A DNA stretch of 64,000 bases from Sediminibacterium ginsengisoli. GTDB lineage: Bacteria > Bacteroidota > Bacteroidia > Chitinophagales > Chitinophagaceae. Positions 8,664 through 18,036 of this stretch are shown here, in pieces (the first letter of the stretch is position 1; each line of letters begins with the position of its first letter). The translations under genes and the position numbers were made by a program. The stretch lies in NCBI GenBank assembly GCA_945901845.1, contig CAMDLR010000004.1:1-64000 (forward strand). The letters run 5' to 3'. Under the pieces are notes generated by a model that ran no database searches, was not told the origin of the DNA, and was given only the letters and a program-made list of their open reading frames with translations.

Positions 8664-9662
8664 ATGTCAGCCGAAAAAATCATTGCCGATTGGAAAAAAG
8701 GGAACTTCAAGCCTATTTACTGGCTAGAAGGGGATGAGCCTTTTTTTATCGACCAAGTGGTCAATTACGCTGAACATAAAATTTTATCGGAGTCTGAAGC
8801 TAGTTTTAACCTTTCTATTTTTTATGGAAAAGATGCCGATTGGTCATCGGTGGTTAATGCATGTATGCGTTATCCTATGTTTGCTGATAAGCAAGTGGTT
8901 ATTTTAAAAGAAGCGCAGCAAATGCGTGATATTGAAAAATTAGAATCCTACATTGACAATCCTTTAGCATCTACCATATTTGTAGTGAGCTTCAAAGAAA
9001 AAAAAGTGGACGGAAGGTCCAAGTTGGCTAAAACCCTCAAATCAAAAGGGGAGATGCTGACCACTAAAAAAATGTATGATAGCCAGTTGCCTGAATGGGT
9101 GAATCAAATGGTGGCATCACATAAATTAACCATTGTGCCTAAAGCACTTCATTTACTAGTAGATCATATTGGTAATGATTTAAGTAGACTTCAAAATGAA
9201 GTTGAAAAGCTAGCCGTAAATCTAGCAGGTCGAAATAATATTACGGAAGACGACATCGAAAAATACATTGGTGTTAGTAAAGACTTTAATGTTTTTGAAC
9301 TACAAGATGCGTTGGGTAAAAGAGACCTCGCTAAAACCATTCGAATCATTCATTATTTTGAGGCCAATCCTAAAGCGGCACCGATTCAAATGATTCTGCC
9401 AGCCCTTTATAACTATTTTAGTAAAGTATTTATGCTGTATAGCCTTCCAAGTATTACAGAACAGTCAGCAGCTGCGGCACTTGGCGTAAATCCGTTTTTT
9501 GTAAAAGAGTATATTGCTACTGCGCGCCGTTATGATTACGAGGGCATCGAAAAAGTGTTATTACTCCTTCATCAATATAATTTGAGAAGTATTGGCGTGC
9601 ATGATGCTGGAACCTCTGATGCAGGTTTACTTAAAGAACTAGCCGTTAAAATGATCAGTTAA
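8664..9662 (+). CDS. holA: DNA polymerase III delta subunit
   Basis: The clamp-loader subunit that opens the beta sliding clamp. The 332-residue length and the opening IIADWKKGNFKPIYWLEGDEPFFIDQVVNYAEHKIL (quoted in parts: KPIYWLEGDEPFFID) match HolA, as do the AAA+-like N-terminal domain without a Walker A motif and the C-terminal helical domain with YNYFSKVFMLYSL. The ATG lies four bases after a near-consensus -7 box (CATCTTTG, 8652-8659), which suggests a leaderless or almost leaderless mRNA. Its TAA overlaps the TAA of the convergent ribF gene through the shared tetranucleotide TTAA. Confidence 0.93.
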   Translation: MSAEKIIADWKKGNFKPIYWLEGDEPFFIDQVVNYAEHKILSESEASFNLSIFYGKDADWSSVVNACMRYPMFADKQVVILKEAQQMRDIEKLESYIDNPLASTIFVVSFKEKKVDGRSKLAKTLKSKGEMLTTKKMYDSQLPEWVNQMVASHKLTIVPKALHLLVDHIGNDLSRLQNEVEKLAVNLAGRNNITEDDIEKYIGVSKDFNVFELQDALGKRDLAKTIRIIHYFEANPKAAPIQMILPALYNYFSKVFMLYSLPSITEQSAAAALGVNPFFVKEYIATARRYDYEGIEKVLLLLHQYNLRSIGVHDAGTSDAGLLKELAVKMIS

Positions 9663-10603
9663 ATAGCATGTTGTAATAAAGCGGCAGCTTTGTTTTTATC
9701 TTGTAGAAGCTGTGCTTTTAAGCCTTCTAGGCCTTCAAATTTCACTTCGCCTCTTAAATAATAATAGAGGTCTACTTTTAATTGAGCACCATAAATGTCG
9801 GCGTCAAAATTAAAAATATTTACTTCTACTACTCTTTTTTTACCATCAATGGTAGGTCTAACGCCAATATTCATCATACCAGCATATACTTGTTCTTCTT
9901 CATCAATGGTAACGCGAACAGCATAAACGCCATCACTTGGAATGAGTTTTTCTTCAGAAGCAATATGCAAATTAGCTGTAGGGTAGCCAATGGTTCGGCC
10001 TATTTTATTTCCTTCTACAACCAGGCCGTCAAAAAAATAGGGATAACCTAAAAAGGTGTTGGCAGTTTCAATATCATGCGCTGCAATAGAGGCTCTGATT
10101 TTTGTAGAACTCACTACTGACTCCTCTAATACTTGCTCCGATATTTCATTCACAACAAAACCTTGTTCTTGTCCTACTTGCTCTAGTAATTCAAAATTGC
10201 CAAGTCTGCCTTTTCCAAAGCGGTGATCGTAGCCAATGACAACGGTATGCGGCTTAAAATATGCAACAATAAAATCTGTGATGTATTCCTTAGCACTTAA
10301 ATTAGAAAAATGATGATCAAACGGAACGACCACCAAATGATCGATGCCTGCTTTTTCTAATAATTTTATTTTTTCTTGAAGTGTGGTTAAAAGTTTTACG
10401 TCGCCAGGCACCGACGAAACAATTTTGCGCGGGTGCGGATGAAATGTGATGATAACCGTTTCTCCATTAACCTGACTCGCCGTTTTTTTGAGTTGTTCAA
10501 GGATTTTTTGATGGCCCTTATGTACCCCATCAAAAGTGCCAATAGTGAGCACGGCATTGTTAAAAGTTGGTAAAGATGGGGCTAGTTCGTAGTGGACTTT
10601 CAT
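9659..10603 (-). CDS. ribF: Bifunctional riboflavin kinase / FAD synthetase
   Basis: Converts riboflavin to FMN and then FAD. The N-terminal FMN adenylyltransferase half has TIGTFDGVHKGHQKIL (the GxFDGxHxGH nucleotidyl-transfer motif), VIGYDHRFGKGR and SSTKIR; the C-terminal riboflavin kinase half has GRTIGYPTANL and VYAGMMNIGVRPT followed by VEVNIFNFD. The length of 314 residues is standard. The track start at 10615 is a TTG inside a perfect -7 promoter box, so the ATG at 10603 is the start. It converges with holA with overlapping stops and is divergent from purM. Confidence 0.95.
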   Translation of the reverse strand: MKVHYELAPSLPTFNNAVLTIGTFDGVHKGHQKILEQLKKTASQVNGETVIITFHPHPRKIVSSVPGDVKLLTTLQEKIKLLEKAGIDHLVVVPFDHHFSNLSAKEYITDFIVAYFKPHTVVIGYDHRFGKGRLGNFELLEQVGQEQGFVVNEISEQVLEESVVSSTKIRASIAAHDIETANTFLGYPYFFDGLVVEGNKIGRTIGYPTANLHIASEEKLIPSDGVYAVRVTIDEEEQVYAGMMNIGVRPTIDGKKRVVEVNIFNFDADIYGAQLKVDLYYYLRGEVKFEGLEGLKAQLLQDKNKAAALLQHAI

Positions 10604-10612
10604 AATCAGCGG

Positions 10613-10620
10613 CAAAAATA
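10613..10620 (-). promoter_or_regulatory. -7 promoter box for ribF
   Basis: On the minus strand this reads TATTTTTG, a perfect TAnnTTTG. It ends ten bases before the ribF ATG at 10603 and contains the TTG the ORF track used as a start, which argues that the TTG is promoter DNA and not a codon. Confidence 0.55.
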
Positions 10621-10675
10621 AGCCCGAAATTCCAATCTTGGGTCATTTGCCAGGGTTCTCTTTCTGTCTTTTGCT

Positions 10676-10683
10676 TACCTTTG
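10676..10683 (+). promoter_or_regulatory. -7 promoter box for purM
   Basis: TACCTTTG, a perfect TAnnTTTG, with the purM ATG 39 bases downstream. The TTG used as start in the ORF track (10681) is part of this box. No convincing -33 element is visible. Confidence 0.55.
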
Positions 10684-10722
10684 TCCAGGATACCTGTTTT
10701 TGTTCATATTTATTATATACCA

Positions 10723-11904
10723 ATGTCTTTATACGCTAAACGAGGTGTTTCGGCTCAAAAGGAAGAAGTACATGCTGCCATTCAAAAGCTAGATCAAGGA
10801 TTGTATCCGCATGCTTTTTGTAAGATGTACCCCGATTATTTGATGGGGGATGACAATTATGTAAATATTATGCACGCCGATGGGGCCGGCACTAAAAGTA
10901 TTTTAGCTTATTTGTATTGGAAAGAAACCGGTGATGTTTCTGTGTGGGAAGGTATCGCTATTGACGCCGTTGCCATGAATTTAGACGATTTGCTTTGTGT
11001 AGGCGTAACGGATAATATTTTATTTTCTTCAACCATTGATCGCAATAAAAAAGTAATTCCAGGCTCTGTTTTAGAAGCCGTTATTAACGGAACACAATCT
11101 TTTTTTGATACACTTGCTAGTTATGGCGTTACCGTTCATTATTTGGGTGGTGAAACTGCCGATGTGGGAGATGTTGTAAGAACCATTGCTGTTAACGGAA
11201 CCATGCAAAGTAGATGGCCAAAGTCTACATTAATTACCAATCAAAATATTGCTGCTGGTGATGTTATTGTTGGTTTTGCGAGTGCAGGAATGGCTATCTA
11301 TGAAACGTCTTACAACAGTGGTCTTGGAAGCAATGGTTTAACCAGTGCAAGACATGATGTGCTTAGTCATTACTATGCCACTAAATATCCTGAAACATTT
11401 GAGCCAACGCTTGATAAAGATGTTGTTTATTTAGGAAAAAATAAAATGACAGATACCCTTTCCATAGAGGGTTTTGAGGATCCAATTTCTATTGGTAAAT
11501 TACTTTTAAGCCCTACCAGAACCTATGCGCCACTTGTTAAAAAAATCCTAGATGCGCATTTTAATGACATTCATGGCATGATACATTGCAGTGGAGGTGG
11601 ACAAACCAAGTGCATGAAATATTTGCCAACTTCATTAAAAATTATAAAAGATAATTTATTTACCCCGCCACCCATTTTTAATTTGATACAGGAAAATGCG
11701 GGGTCTGATAATAAAGAAATGTATCAGGTATTTAACATGGGTCACCGATTAGAAATTTTTACAAATGAAAAAACGGCAGCAGCACTTATTGCGATTGCTG
11801 CGGCGTTTAATATTGAAGCTCAAATTGTGGGTTGCGTGGAAGCGGCAGCACAGTCAAGCTTACACTTACATACTTCAACCGGGATTATCGATTTTGAATA
11901 TTAA
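10723..11904 (+). CDS. purM: Phosphoribosylformylglycinamidine cyclo-ligase (AIR synthase), Bacteroidota type
   Basis: Closes the imidazole ring in de novo purine synthesis (FGAM + ATP to AIR). The 393-residue protein is of the longer Bacteroidota form: MSLYAKRGVSAQKEEVHAAI at the start, then MHADGAGTKSILAYLYW, NLDDLLCVGVTDN and HYLGGETADVGDVVRTI, with HCSGGGQTKCMKYL in the C-terminal domain. These are the conserved metal- and ATP-binding parts of the PurM fold. The track begins at a TTG inside a promoter box; the ATG at 10723 begins the conserved sequence and is chosen. The FtsE-like gene follows nine bases after its stop, so they may share a transcript. Confidence 0.9.
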   Translation: MSLYAKRGVSAQKEEVHAAIQKLDQGLYPHAFCKMYPDYLMGDDNYVNIMHADGAGTKSILAYLYWKETGDVSVWEGIAIDAVAMNLDDLLCVGVTDNILFSSTIDRNKKVIPGSVLEAVINGTQSFFDTLASYGVTVHYLGGETADVGDVVRTIAVNGTMQSRWPKSTLITNQNIAAGDVIVGFASAGMAIYETSYNSGLGSNGLTSARHDVLSHYYATKYPETFEPTLDKDVVYLGKNKMTDTLSIEGFEDPISIGKLLLSPTRTYAPLVKKILDAHFNDIHGMIHCSGGGQTKCMKYLPTSLKIIKDNLFTPPPIFNLIQENAGSDNKEMYQVFNMGHRLEIFTNEKTAAALIAIAAAFNIEAQIVGCVEAAAQSSLHLHTSTGIIDFEY

Positions 11905-11913
11905 AATATTTTT

Positions 11914-12594
11914 ATGTCAGAAACAGTTGTATCCATTAACCAAGCAAAAATTTATCAAGGCAATAATTTGATTTTGGATGATGTCAATTTTACGGTACAA
12001 AAAGGTGAGTTTGTTTACCTTGTTGGAAAAACAGGAACAGGCAAAAGTAGTTTATTAAAAACGCTTTATGGCGAGCTGTCATTACAGCACGGAATGGGCT
12101 CTGTGGTTGGGTTTGACTTAAAAGGAATGGACTGGAAAAAAGTACCTTTTTTGCGCCGAAATATAGGTATTGTATTCCAAGATTTTCAATTGTTAACCGA
12201 CCGTAATGTGTATGAAAATTTGCGTTTTGTACTGCAAGCAACTGGTTGGAAGGATGAGCGTTTGATGGAAGAAAAAATCAATGACGTATTGGATAAAGTG
12301 GGACTTAAAAGCAAAGGGTTTAAAATGCCATTTGAAATGAGTGGTGGTGAACAGCAGCGTGTAGACATTGCACGTGCAGTATTAAATTCGCCTAAATTAA
12401 TTTTAGCGGATGAGCCTACGGGTAATCTAGACCCTGAAACGAGTGATGAAATCATGCAACTACTTATACAAATTGCAAAAGATTATGGGACCGCAGTAAT
12501 TATGGCTACCCACGATTTTATTGTTATCAATAGATATCCGTCTCGTATTTTAAAAACAGAGGGTGGGAAGGTGTTGGACAGTGGTACGATGTAA
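11914..12594 (+). CDS. ftsE: FtsE-like ABC transporter ATP-binding protein
   Basis: A 226-residue ABC ATPase with Walker [11 protein letters not shown]-loop VFQDFQLL, signature [16 protein letters not shown], Walker [13 protein letters not shown] and the H-loop ATHDF. The size, the EPTGNLDP sequence and absence of extra domains match FtsE, which pairs with FtsX to control cell-wall hydrolases at division. No ftsX is adjacent, so the assignment is by similarity only; LolD-type lipoprotein exporters have closely similar ATPases. It follows purM by nine bases. Confidence 0.8.
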   Translation: MSETVVSINQAKIYQGNNLILDDVNFTVQKGEFVYLVGKTGTGKSSLLKTLYGELSLQHGMGSVVGFDLKGMDWKKVPFLRRNIGIVFQDFQLLTDRNVYENLRFVLQATGWKDERLMEEKINDVLDKVGLKSKGFKMPFEMSGGEQQRVDIARAVLNSPKLILADEPTGNLDPETSDEIMQLLIQIAKDYGTAVIMATHDFIVINRYPSRILKTEGGKVLDSGTM

Positions 12595-12615
12595 TTGATT
12601 TGCTAAATGATTTAA

Positions 12616-13755
12616 TTAACTCCAAATAATAGTGGCACATTCTTTTGCCAGAATATCATTCGTTTTTTCTACTGCTATTAGTTGCTTTCTAGTTTCTATT
12701 TCCTCTTCCGAAAATGGGTGATGGTAGAGTTGAATAATGATTTCTTGAAAGGCATTTGCAGAGGATCCCTGATGGTAACAAGCTCCGAGCGCATTACTTG
12801 CTGTTTTCGTGTTTGTTAGGCAGTGTCTTCCTTTTTTTATCCCTTCTAGTAGTGCTTCATCAGCTTCTTGTTTGATAAAGCAAGGTTGTATGATAATTTG
12901 TGCTTTTTCAATCATGTCCTGAAGCTCTGTGCTAGAAGGGTTGCCAACAATGCATGTGTGCGGCTGGCTATGTGCAAGTGTAACCAAAGTAGGTGATGGG
13001 TTGTTACCTGTAATTACAAATGGTACTTTTAGATTGTGGAACACATGGGTTAACAGCCAGCTAGCTGTTTTATGTGTTGCGGCATCAGATAGGTTACCTT
13101 GAAAGAGGCAATAATTGCCAAGTCCAGTTTTGGAAGTTATATCATTACTACTTGAAATAAAGGGGGCTAAAATTTGAATTGCGCCACCTAAAAATAAATT
13201 CGCAAGCAGTTTTTTATTTGCATCATCTGTTACAATCCAAGAAACCCGTTCGTTTATTTTTTTAAGTATTCTTTTGGATAAGACAGCCTCTCTTTGATAA
13301 AAGAGTTTTTTTAATGGAGCACTGCTCCGCTCTTGGAGGTACTTAAAATAATTAGGGGCATAAGTGAGTAACCTCACCCAAATTTTTCTATGTGCTAGTT
13401 CTGTTGATAAAGCCAAGCCGCAGGGGCCCATACCTTCTATTAAAATGGGAAAATTGTTTTCATTTATATCGTTAATGAGTCGAGCATTCAGGTACTTACC
13501 AGTAGCATAGGGTGCCGAAAATGAAAAATTTCGATGCCCTTCATTGACGGGATACGATTTGATCGAGCTGCAAATTTTTGAAAGCTGATGATTGTTGGTC
13601 GTATCAATAGTCGAGTCTGATTTACTATACGTGTACAGATGCACTTCAATACCAGCTGCTACTAATGCCTCCAATAGCCAGTAAGTTTGCTGCGCGTCAC
13701 CTAGGGTGCTAGGGCAGGGGATATGCCCGGATATGATGTTGATGCTTTTTTGCAT
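12616..13755 (-). CDS. Glycosyltransferase, GT4/GT1-like
   Basis: A 379-residue cytoplasmic protein with a two-lobed Rossmann look. The opening INIISGHIPCPSTLGDAQQT and LLEALVAAGIEVHLYTY match the N-terminal lobe of retaining GT4-type glycosyltransferases in Bacteroidota; the C-terminal lobe has PFVITGNNPSP, CIVGNPSSTELQDMIEKAQI and IIIQPCFIKQEADEALLEGI, where the donor-site ExxxxxxLEG pattern is expected. The start is the ATG at 13755, not the TTG at 13809. Donor and acceptor cannot be predicted and there are no polysaccharide genes around it. It stands alone, divergent from smc. Confidence 0.65.
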   Translation of the reverse strand: MQKSINIISGHIPCPSTLGDAQQTYWLLEALVAAGIEVHLYTYSKSDSTIDTTNNHQLSKICSSIKSYPVNEGHRNFSFSAPYATGKYLNARLINDINENNFPILIEGMGPCGLALSTELAHRKIWVRLLTYAPNYFKYLQERSSAPLKKLFYQREAVLSKRILKKINERVSWIVTDDANKKLLANLFLGGAIQILAPFISSSNDITSKTGLGNYCLFQGNLSDAATHKTASWLLTHVFHNLKVPFVITGNNPSPTLVTLAHSQPHTCIVGNPSSTELQDMIEKAQIIIQPCFIKQEADEALLEGIKKGRHCLTNTKTASNALGACYHQGSSANAFQEIIIQLYHHPFSEEEIETRKQLIAVEKTNDILAKECATIIWS

Positions 13756-14062
13756 GGGGGTATAATGGTACAACAAGTGCTGCCATTGTTTGTTCACTGA
13801 TTGTGCCAAAAATGAGACAATTGTATTGACAAACAGCTTGTTTTAGATGTCTTTTTCCAACTTATTTTTCCACGAAACTCATTTCGTTTTTTATTCCATC
13901 AAAAGCTTATAAAATGATGATATGCAGTAATTTAGATCTATTTTGTTGTTCATTAAATAGATCTTAATTTAACTTCTCCACGTCTTATTAACAAGCCTGC
14001 AATTTTTACAATCATTTCTACCCGTTTTATTGTAAGTTCGCGGGTATTAAAAGAAAAGAAAA
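13756..14062. other. Intergenic region between divergent glycosyltransferase and smc genes, with hairpin
   Basis: About 300 AT-rich bases without a credible ORF. The main structure is a perfect 10-base inverted repeat, AGATCTATTT (13934-13943) and AAATAGATCT (13955-13964), with an 11-base spacer. It is not followed by a T-tract and lies in a divergent promoter region, so it looks more like an operator or mRNA leader hairpin than a terminator. No clear TAnnTTTG box for smc was found. Confidence 0.5.
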
Positions 14063-17000
14063 GTGAGATTAAAATCGTTAGAAATCAAAGGGTTCAAAAG
14101 TTTTGCTGATAAAACAGTGATAACATTTGACGAAGGGATCACTGGGATTATTGGGCCCAATGGTTGTGGCAAAAGTAATATTATCGATAGCATCAGATGG
14201 GTTATTGGTGAGCAAAAAATATCGGCGTTAAGAAGTGAAAACCTCGATGCGCTCGTTTTTAATGGAAGTAAAACAAGAAGTGCGAGTGGTTTAGCGGAAG
14301 TGAGTTTGACTTTTGAAAACACAAAAAATTTGTTACCTACCGAGTTTAGCACCGTAACCGTTACGCGTAGGTTTTATAAAAATGGAGAGAGTGAATACCG
14401 CCTCAACGATGTGAGTTGTCGTTTAAAAGACATCCACAATTTGTTTTTGGATACCGGTGTGAGTACCGATAGTTATGCCATTATCGAACTAGGTATGGTA
14501 GATGACATTATCAAGGATAAAGAAAATAGCCGCAGAAGAATGCTTGAGCAAGCAGCGGGTATTACTATTTACAAAACCAGAAAAAAAGAAGCTAAAAATA
14601 AATTAGACTTAACCGAGCAAGATTTAGCGCGTATCGAAGATTTGTTGTTTGAAATCAACAACCAATTAAAGACCCTCGAAAATCAGGCTAAAAAAGCGGA
14701 AAAGTATTTTGAAATTAAAGGGGAGTTTAGGGAAGTGTCTATTGAGCTTGCAAAAGCAGCCCTCGAAGGGTTTAATATTACTTACAAGGAGCTCAACGAG
14801 CAACAAGACCTTGAGGTTAACAAGCGCGTGCAGTTAGAAGCTGAAATTGCGGTAGAAGAAGCGGCACTTGAACAGGAAAAAGTAGGATTTATTGAAAAAG
14901 AGCGTGCGCTTCAGAGCATGCAGGGTGCTTTTAACGATTTATTGCAAAATTTACGCGGTAAAGAAAACGATAAAAATTTAGCGACTCAAAAGTTACATTA
15001 CCTCAAAGAAAAAGAAACCAACTTAAAAGAGTTTTTAGACAAGGCTACAGGCCAGGTAAAAACCATTGGTGATTCTATCGAATACACACAAATACAGGTT
15101 GGAGATGAAGAAGCAAAATTAGCGGAGTTACAAGACGCCGTAGAAAATGCAAAACTAGATATCGAAAATAAGCGTCGTAATTTTGATGAGCGCAGATCAG
15201 GTGTAGACGCTTTAAGAAATGAGTTTCAACAAATTCAGCGTAACCAATTTGATGCCGAAAAAAAGGTAGCCGTTGCAGATACGTCTATTCAAAACTTACA
15301 ACGTGCACAAGCGCAGTTAACCGATGAGCAAACACAACGTACACAGCAGTTAACGCAATTGCAAGGTGCCCTTGTAGAAAAAGAAGAAAGCTTAGTAGAC
15401 AAGCGTAATGTATTAGCAGATTTGCAAGCCCATCAAGAAAAAACAAAGTCTAGTATTTTTGAAACGCAAGCTGCACTTGAAGTGCTGCGTTCCGAGCTAG
15501 CCGAAGAGAATAGAAAATTAGACGCCAAGCGCAACGAATACAACCTACTTAAAAGTTTAATTGACTCCATGGAAGGGTATCCTGAGAGCATTAAATTTTT
15601 ACACAAGAATCCAGATTGGAATCATTCGGCTCCTATACTATCTGACATCATTTATGTGAAGGAAGAATATAGAGCAGCCGTTGAAAACGTGTTGGAGCCT
15701 TATCTAAACTATTATGTTGTTAATAATTTACAAGAAGGGTTACAAGCGATCCATTTGTTAGACACCAATCAAAAAGGGAAGGCTAACTTTTTTATGTTGG
15801 ATAAGTTTGCCGATTTTAGATCTGAAAGTGTACAACCAGCTGGCACATTTGCTGCACTTGATGTAGTAGAAGTGGATGAGCCCTATAAAAAATTAGCGCA
15901 GTATCTTTTATCCAATGTGTACATCGCCGAAAACGAAGCAGCCATGAACAATAGCAATGGCGCCATCGTACTCGAAAAAACGGGTAAATATGTAAAAGGT
16001 AAATACACGTTAACCGGCGGTAGTGTTGGTTTATTTGAAGGCAAAAAAATTGGCCGTGCTAAAAATCTCGAAAAATTAGCAGAAGATATTACCGATCAAG
16101 AGTCTGTGGTTAATTTATTAAAATCAGATATTCAATTTAAGCACAATGAGGTGATTGCTTTTAATGATCAATTAAAAGAAGGCAACATCAAGCAAACAGA
16201 AGCTGAAATTAATCAGCTTACCAACGATGTTTTTGCTGCTAAAAATAGAATTGAAAATTTACAAGCAGCTAGCTTAACGGCTACAGACCGTTTAGCAGAT
16301 ATTGAAGCTCGTTTAGGTGATGAGCATGATGCTATTTCAGAAACGCGAGGTGCATTAATCCAGCTCAATCAAGATTTAAATGCAACAGCAGCGCAAGTTA
16401 GTTTAGTAGAGCAGGATTATCAATTAGCAGAACAAGCCTATAACGAAGCCTCTGCTACTTACAATGAAACCAATATTACATTTACACGTCAGCAAAGTAA
16501 GATCACGACGCTCAAACAAGAATTGCTTTTCAAAGAAAATCAGTTGAGCGAACTTATTGCGCAAATCGAAAATAACACCGCTCAGTTATCTGAAGCTTCT
16601 ACCGATATTTCAGAAGGTGCTGCTACACTTGCAGTATCAGAATCACTTTTATTGGAGCTTATGCAACAAAAAGAAGTGGAAGAGCAAAAATTAAATGAAA
16701 CAGATCAGGCTTACTATAACTTAAGAAACGCACTTCAAGAAAAAGAAAGCGAACTCCGTTTAAAGTCGAAGAGTAAGGAAATGATTGATCATTTGGTGAC
16801 AGAAATCAAAGACAAACTAAATAACTTGAAGCTACAGTTAGCGGGTATGAAAGAACGCCTTAGTGTAGAATTTAAAGTTGAACTAGATGATATTATAGAT
16901 CAGCCGCGTACTTCTGAAACGCCGCTAGAAGAGCTTCAAAGTACTTCGGAGCGTATGCGTAAACGCCTCGAAAATATGGGTGAAGTAAATCCTACGGCTA

Positions 17001-17584
17001 TTGAAGCCTATACCGAAATGCGCAAGCGTTACGATTTTATATTAGAGCAAAAGAACGACCTTGTTTCGGCTAAAGAGTCTTTATTACAAACCATTCAAGA
17101 AGTAGAGGCAACAGCGAACCAGCAATTTTTAGAAACCTTCAATAAAGTAAGAGAAAACTTCCAAAAAGTTTTTAAAGCTTTATTTACAGAAGAAGATACT
17201 GCCGACATGGTACTTGTGGATCCTACCAACTTAGCAGATACAGGTATTGATATTGTAGCAAAGCCTAAGGGCAAGCGTCCTTCATCAATTACACAGCTTA
17301 GTGGAGGAGAAAAAACATTAACGGCCACTGCATTACTATTTGCTATTTATTTAATTAAGCCAGCACCATTCTGTATTTTGGATGAGGTGGATGCGCCATT
17401 AGATGATGCCAACGTAGGGAAGTTCACACAAATGATAAAGAAATTTAGCGATAACTCACAGTTTATTATTGTAACACACAATAAGCAAACCATGGGTGCG
17501 GTAGATGTTATTTATGGTGTGACTATGCAAGAGCCAGGCGTAAGTAAACTTGTTCCTGTAGACTTTAGAAGCCTCACTAATTAA
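14063..17584 (+). CDS. smc: Chromosome segregation protein SMC
   Basis: An 1173-residue SMC ATPase that extrudes DNA loops and organises the nucleoid. The N-terminal head has GFKSFADKT and Walker A GPNGCGKSN; two long coiled-coil arms (about residues 170-500 and 660-1000) flank the hinge around residues 505-650; the C-terminal head has the signature LSGGEKTLTATALLFAI and Walker B CILDEVDAPLDDANV. The start codon is GTG at 14063; it gives exactly the family N-terminus MRLKSLEIKGFKSFADKT, so the start is secure. ScpA/ScpB genes are not in the window. A small membrane-protein gene and mazG follow closely. Confidence 0.97.
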   Translation: MRLKSLEIKGFKSFADKTVITFDEGITGIIGPNGCGKSNIIDSIRWVIGEQKISALRSENLDALVFNGSKTRSASGLAEVSLTFENTKNLLPTEFSTVTVTRRFYKNGESEYRLNDVSCRLKDIHNLFLDTGVSTDSYAIIELGMVDDIIKDKENSRRRMLEQAAGITIYKTRKKEAKNKLDLTEQDLARIEDLLFEINNQLKTLENQAKKAEKYFEIKGEFREVSIELAKAALEGFNITYKELNEQQDLEVNKRVQLEAEIAVEEAALEQEKVGFIEKERALQSMQGAFNDLLQNLRGKENDKNLATQKLHYLKEKETNLKEFLDKATGQVKTIGDSIEYTQIQVGDEEAKLAELQDAVENAKLDIENKRRNFDERRSGVDALRNEFQQIQRNQFDAEKKVAVADTSIQNLQRAQAQLTDEQTQRTQQLTQLQGALVEKEESLVDKRNVLADLQAHQEKTKSSIFETQAALEVLRSELAEENRKLDAKRNEYNLLKSLIDSMEGYPESIKFLHKNPDWNHSAPILSDIIYVKEEYRAAVENVLEPYLNYYVVNNLQEGLQAIHLLDTNQKGKANFFMLDKFADFRSESVQPAGTFAALDVVEVDEPYKKLAQYLLSNVYIAENEAAMNNSNGAIVLEKTGKYVKGKYTLTGGSVGLFEGKKIGRAKNLEKLAEDITDQESVVNLLKSDIQFKHNEVIAFNDQLKEGNIKQTEAEINQLTNDVFAAKNRIENLQAASLTATDRLADIEARLGDEHDAISETRGALIQLNQDLNATAAQVSLVEQDYQLAEQAYNEASATYNETNITFTRQQSKITTLKQELLFKENQLSELIAQIENNTAQLSEASTDISEGAATLAVSESLLLELMQQKEVEEQKLNETDQAYYNLRNALQEKESELRLKSKSKEMIDHLVTEIKDKLNNLKLQLAGMKERLSVEFKVELDDIIDQPRTSETPLEELQSTSERMRKRLENMGEVNPTAIEAYTEMRKRYDFILEQKNDLVSAKESLLQTIQEVEATANQQFLETFNKVRENFQKVFKALFTEEDTADMVLVDPTNLADTGIDIVAKPKGKRPSSITQLSGGEKTLTATALLFAIYLIKPAPFCILDEVDAPLDDANVGKFTQMIKKFSDNSQFIIVTHNKQTMGAVDVIYGVTMQEPGVSKLVPVDFRSLTN

Positions 17585-17589
17585 AGCGG

Positions 17590-18027
17590 TTGTTAAGGTC
17601 GGTTTTCATACTCTATGTAACTTGTTTGGGGTGTTATATTTTATTTACACGCCAGCCAGATTTCTTTGATGGCGAAAAAGCGCCCGCAACCATTCAAATG
17701 TTGTATGATACTACAGCTAAGCAAATCATTCCTGCTGCTGTGTATCAGGCAGGCGTTACATGGTACCGCACAGATGCTCGTTATTTTTTAAGGCGTTTAC
17801 ATGCAGGTCAAAAAGTAACTGTCATTTATGAAACTGCTACGCCTGAAACGGCTGCTGTATATACCTTTTGGGGCTATTGGATTGGCTGGGGTGAGCTCTT
17901 ATTTACGGTGATAGGCTATGTAGTACTATTACAAATTGCGTATGCTGTAACCACCAATCCTAATGCAAATTCTTTACAAGATCAACTTAGTTACGCGCCA
18001 GAAAAAAAACGTAAATACAACGACTAA
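17590..18027 (+). CDS. Small membrane protein, DUF3592-like
   Basis: A 145-residue protein with an N-terminal membrane segment (VFILYVTCLGCYILF), an external domain of about 80 residues and a second membrane segment (GELLFTVIGYVVLLQIAYAV). The stretch LHAGQKVTVIYETATPETAAVY resembles the GxxVxVxYxPxxPxxA pattern of DUF3592 proteins, whose function is unknown. It starts with TTG five bases after the smc stop and ends nine bases before mazG, so it is probably translated from the smc-mazG transcript. The start codon is uncertain because no ATG lies near the beginning. Confidence 0.65.
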   Translation: MLRSVFILYVTCLGCYILFTRQPDFFDGEKAPATIQMLYDTTAKQIIPAAVYQAGVTWYRTDARYFLRRLHAGQKVTVIYETATPETAAVYTFWGYWIGWGELLFTVIGYVVLLQIAYAVTTNPNANSLQDQLSYAPEKKRKYND

Positions 18028-18036
18028 ATTTATTTT

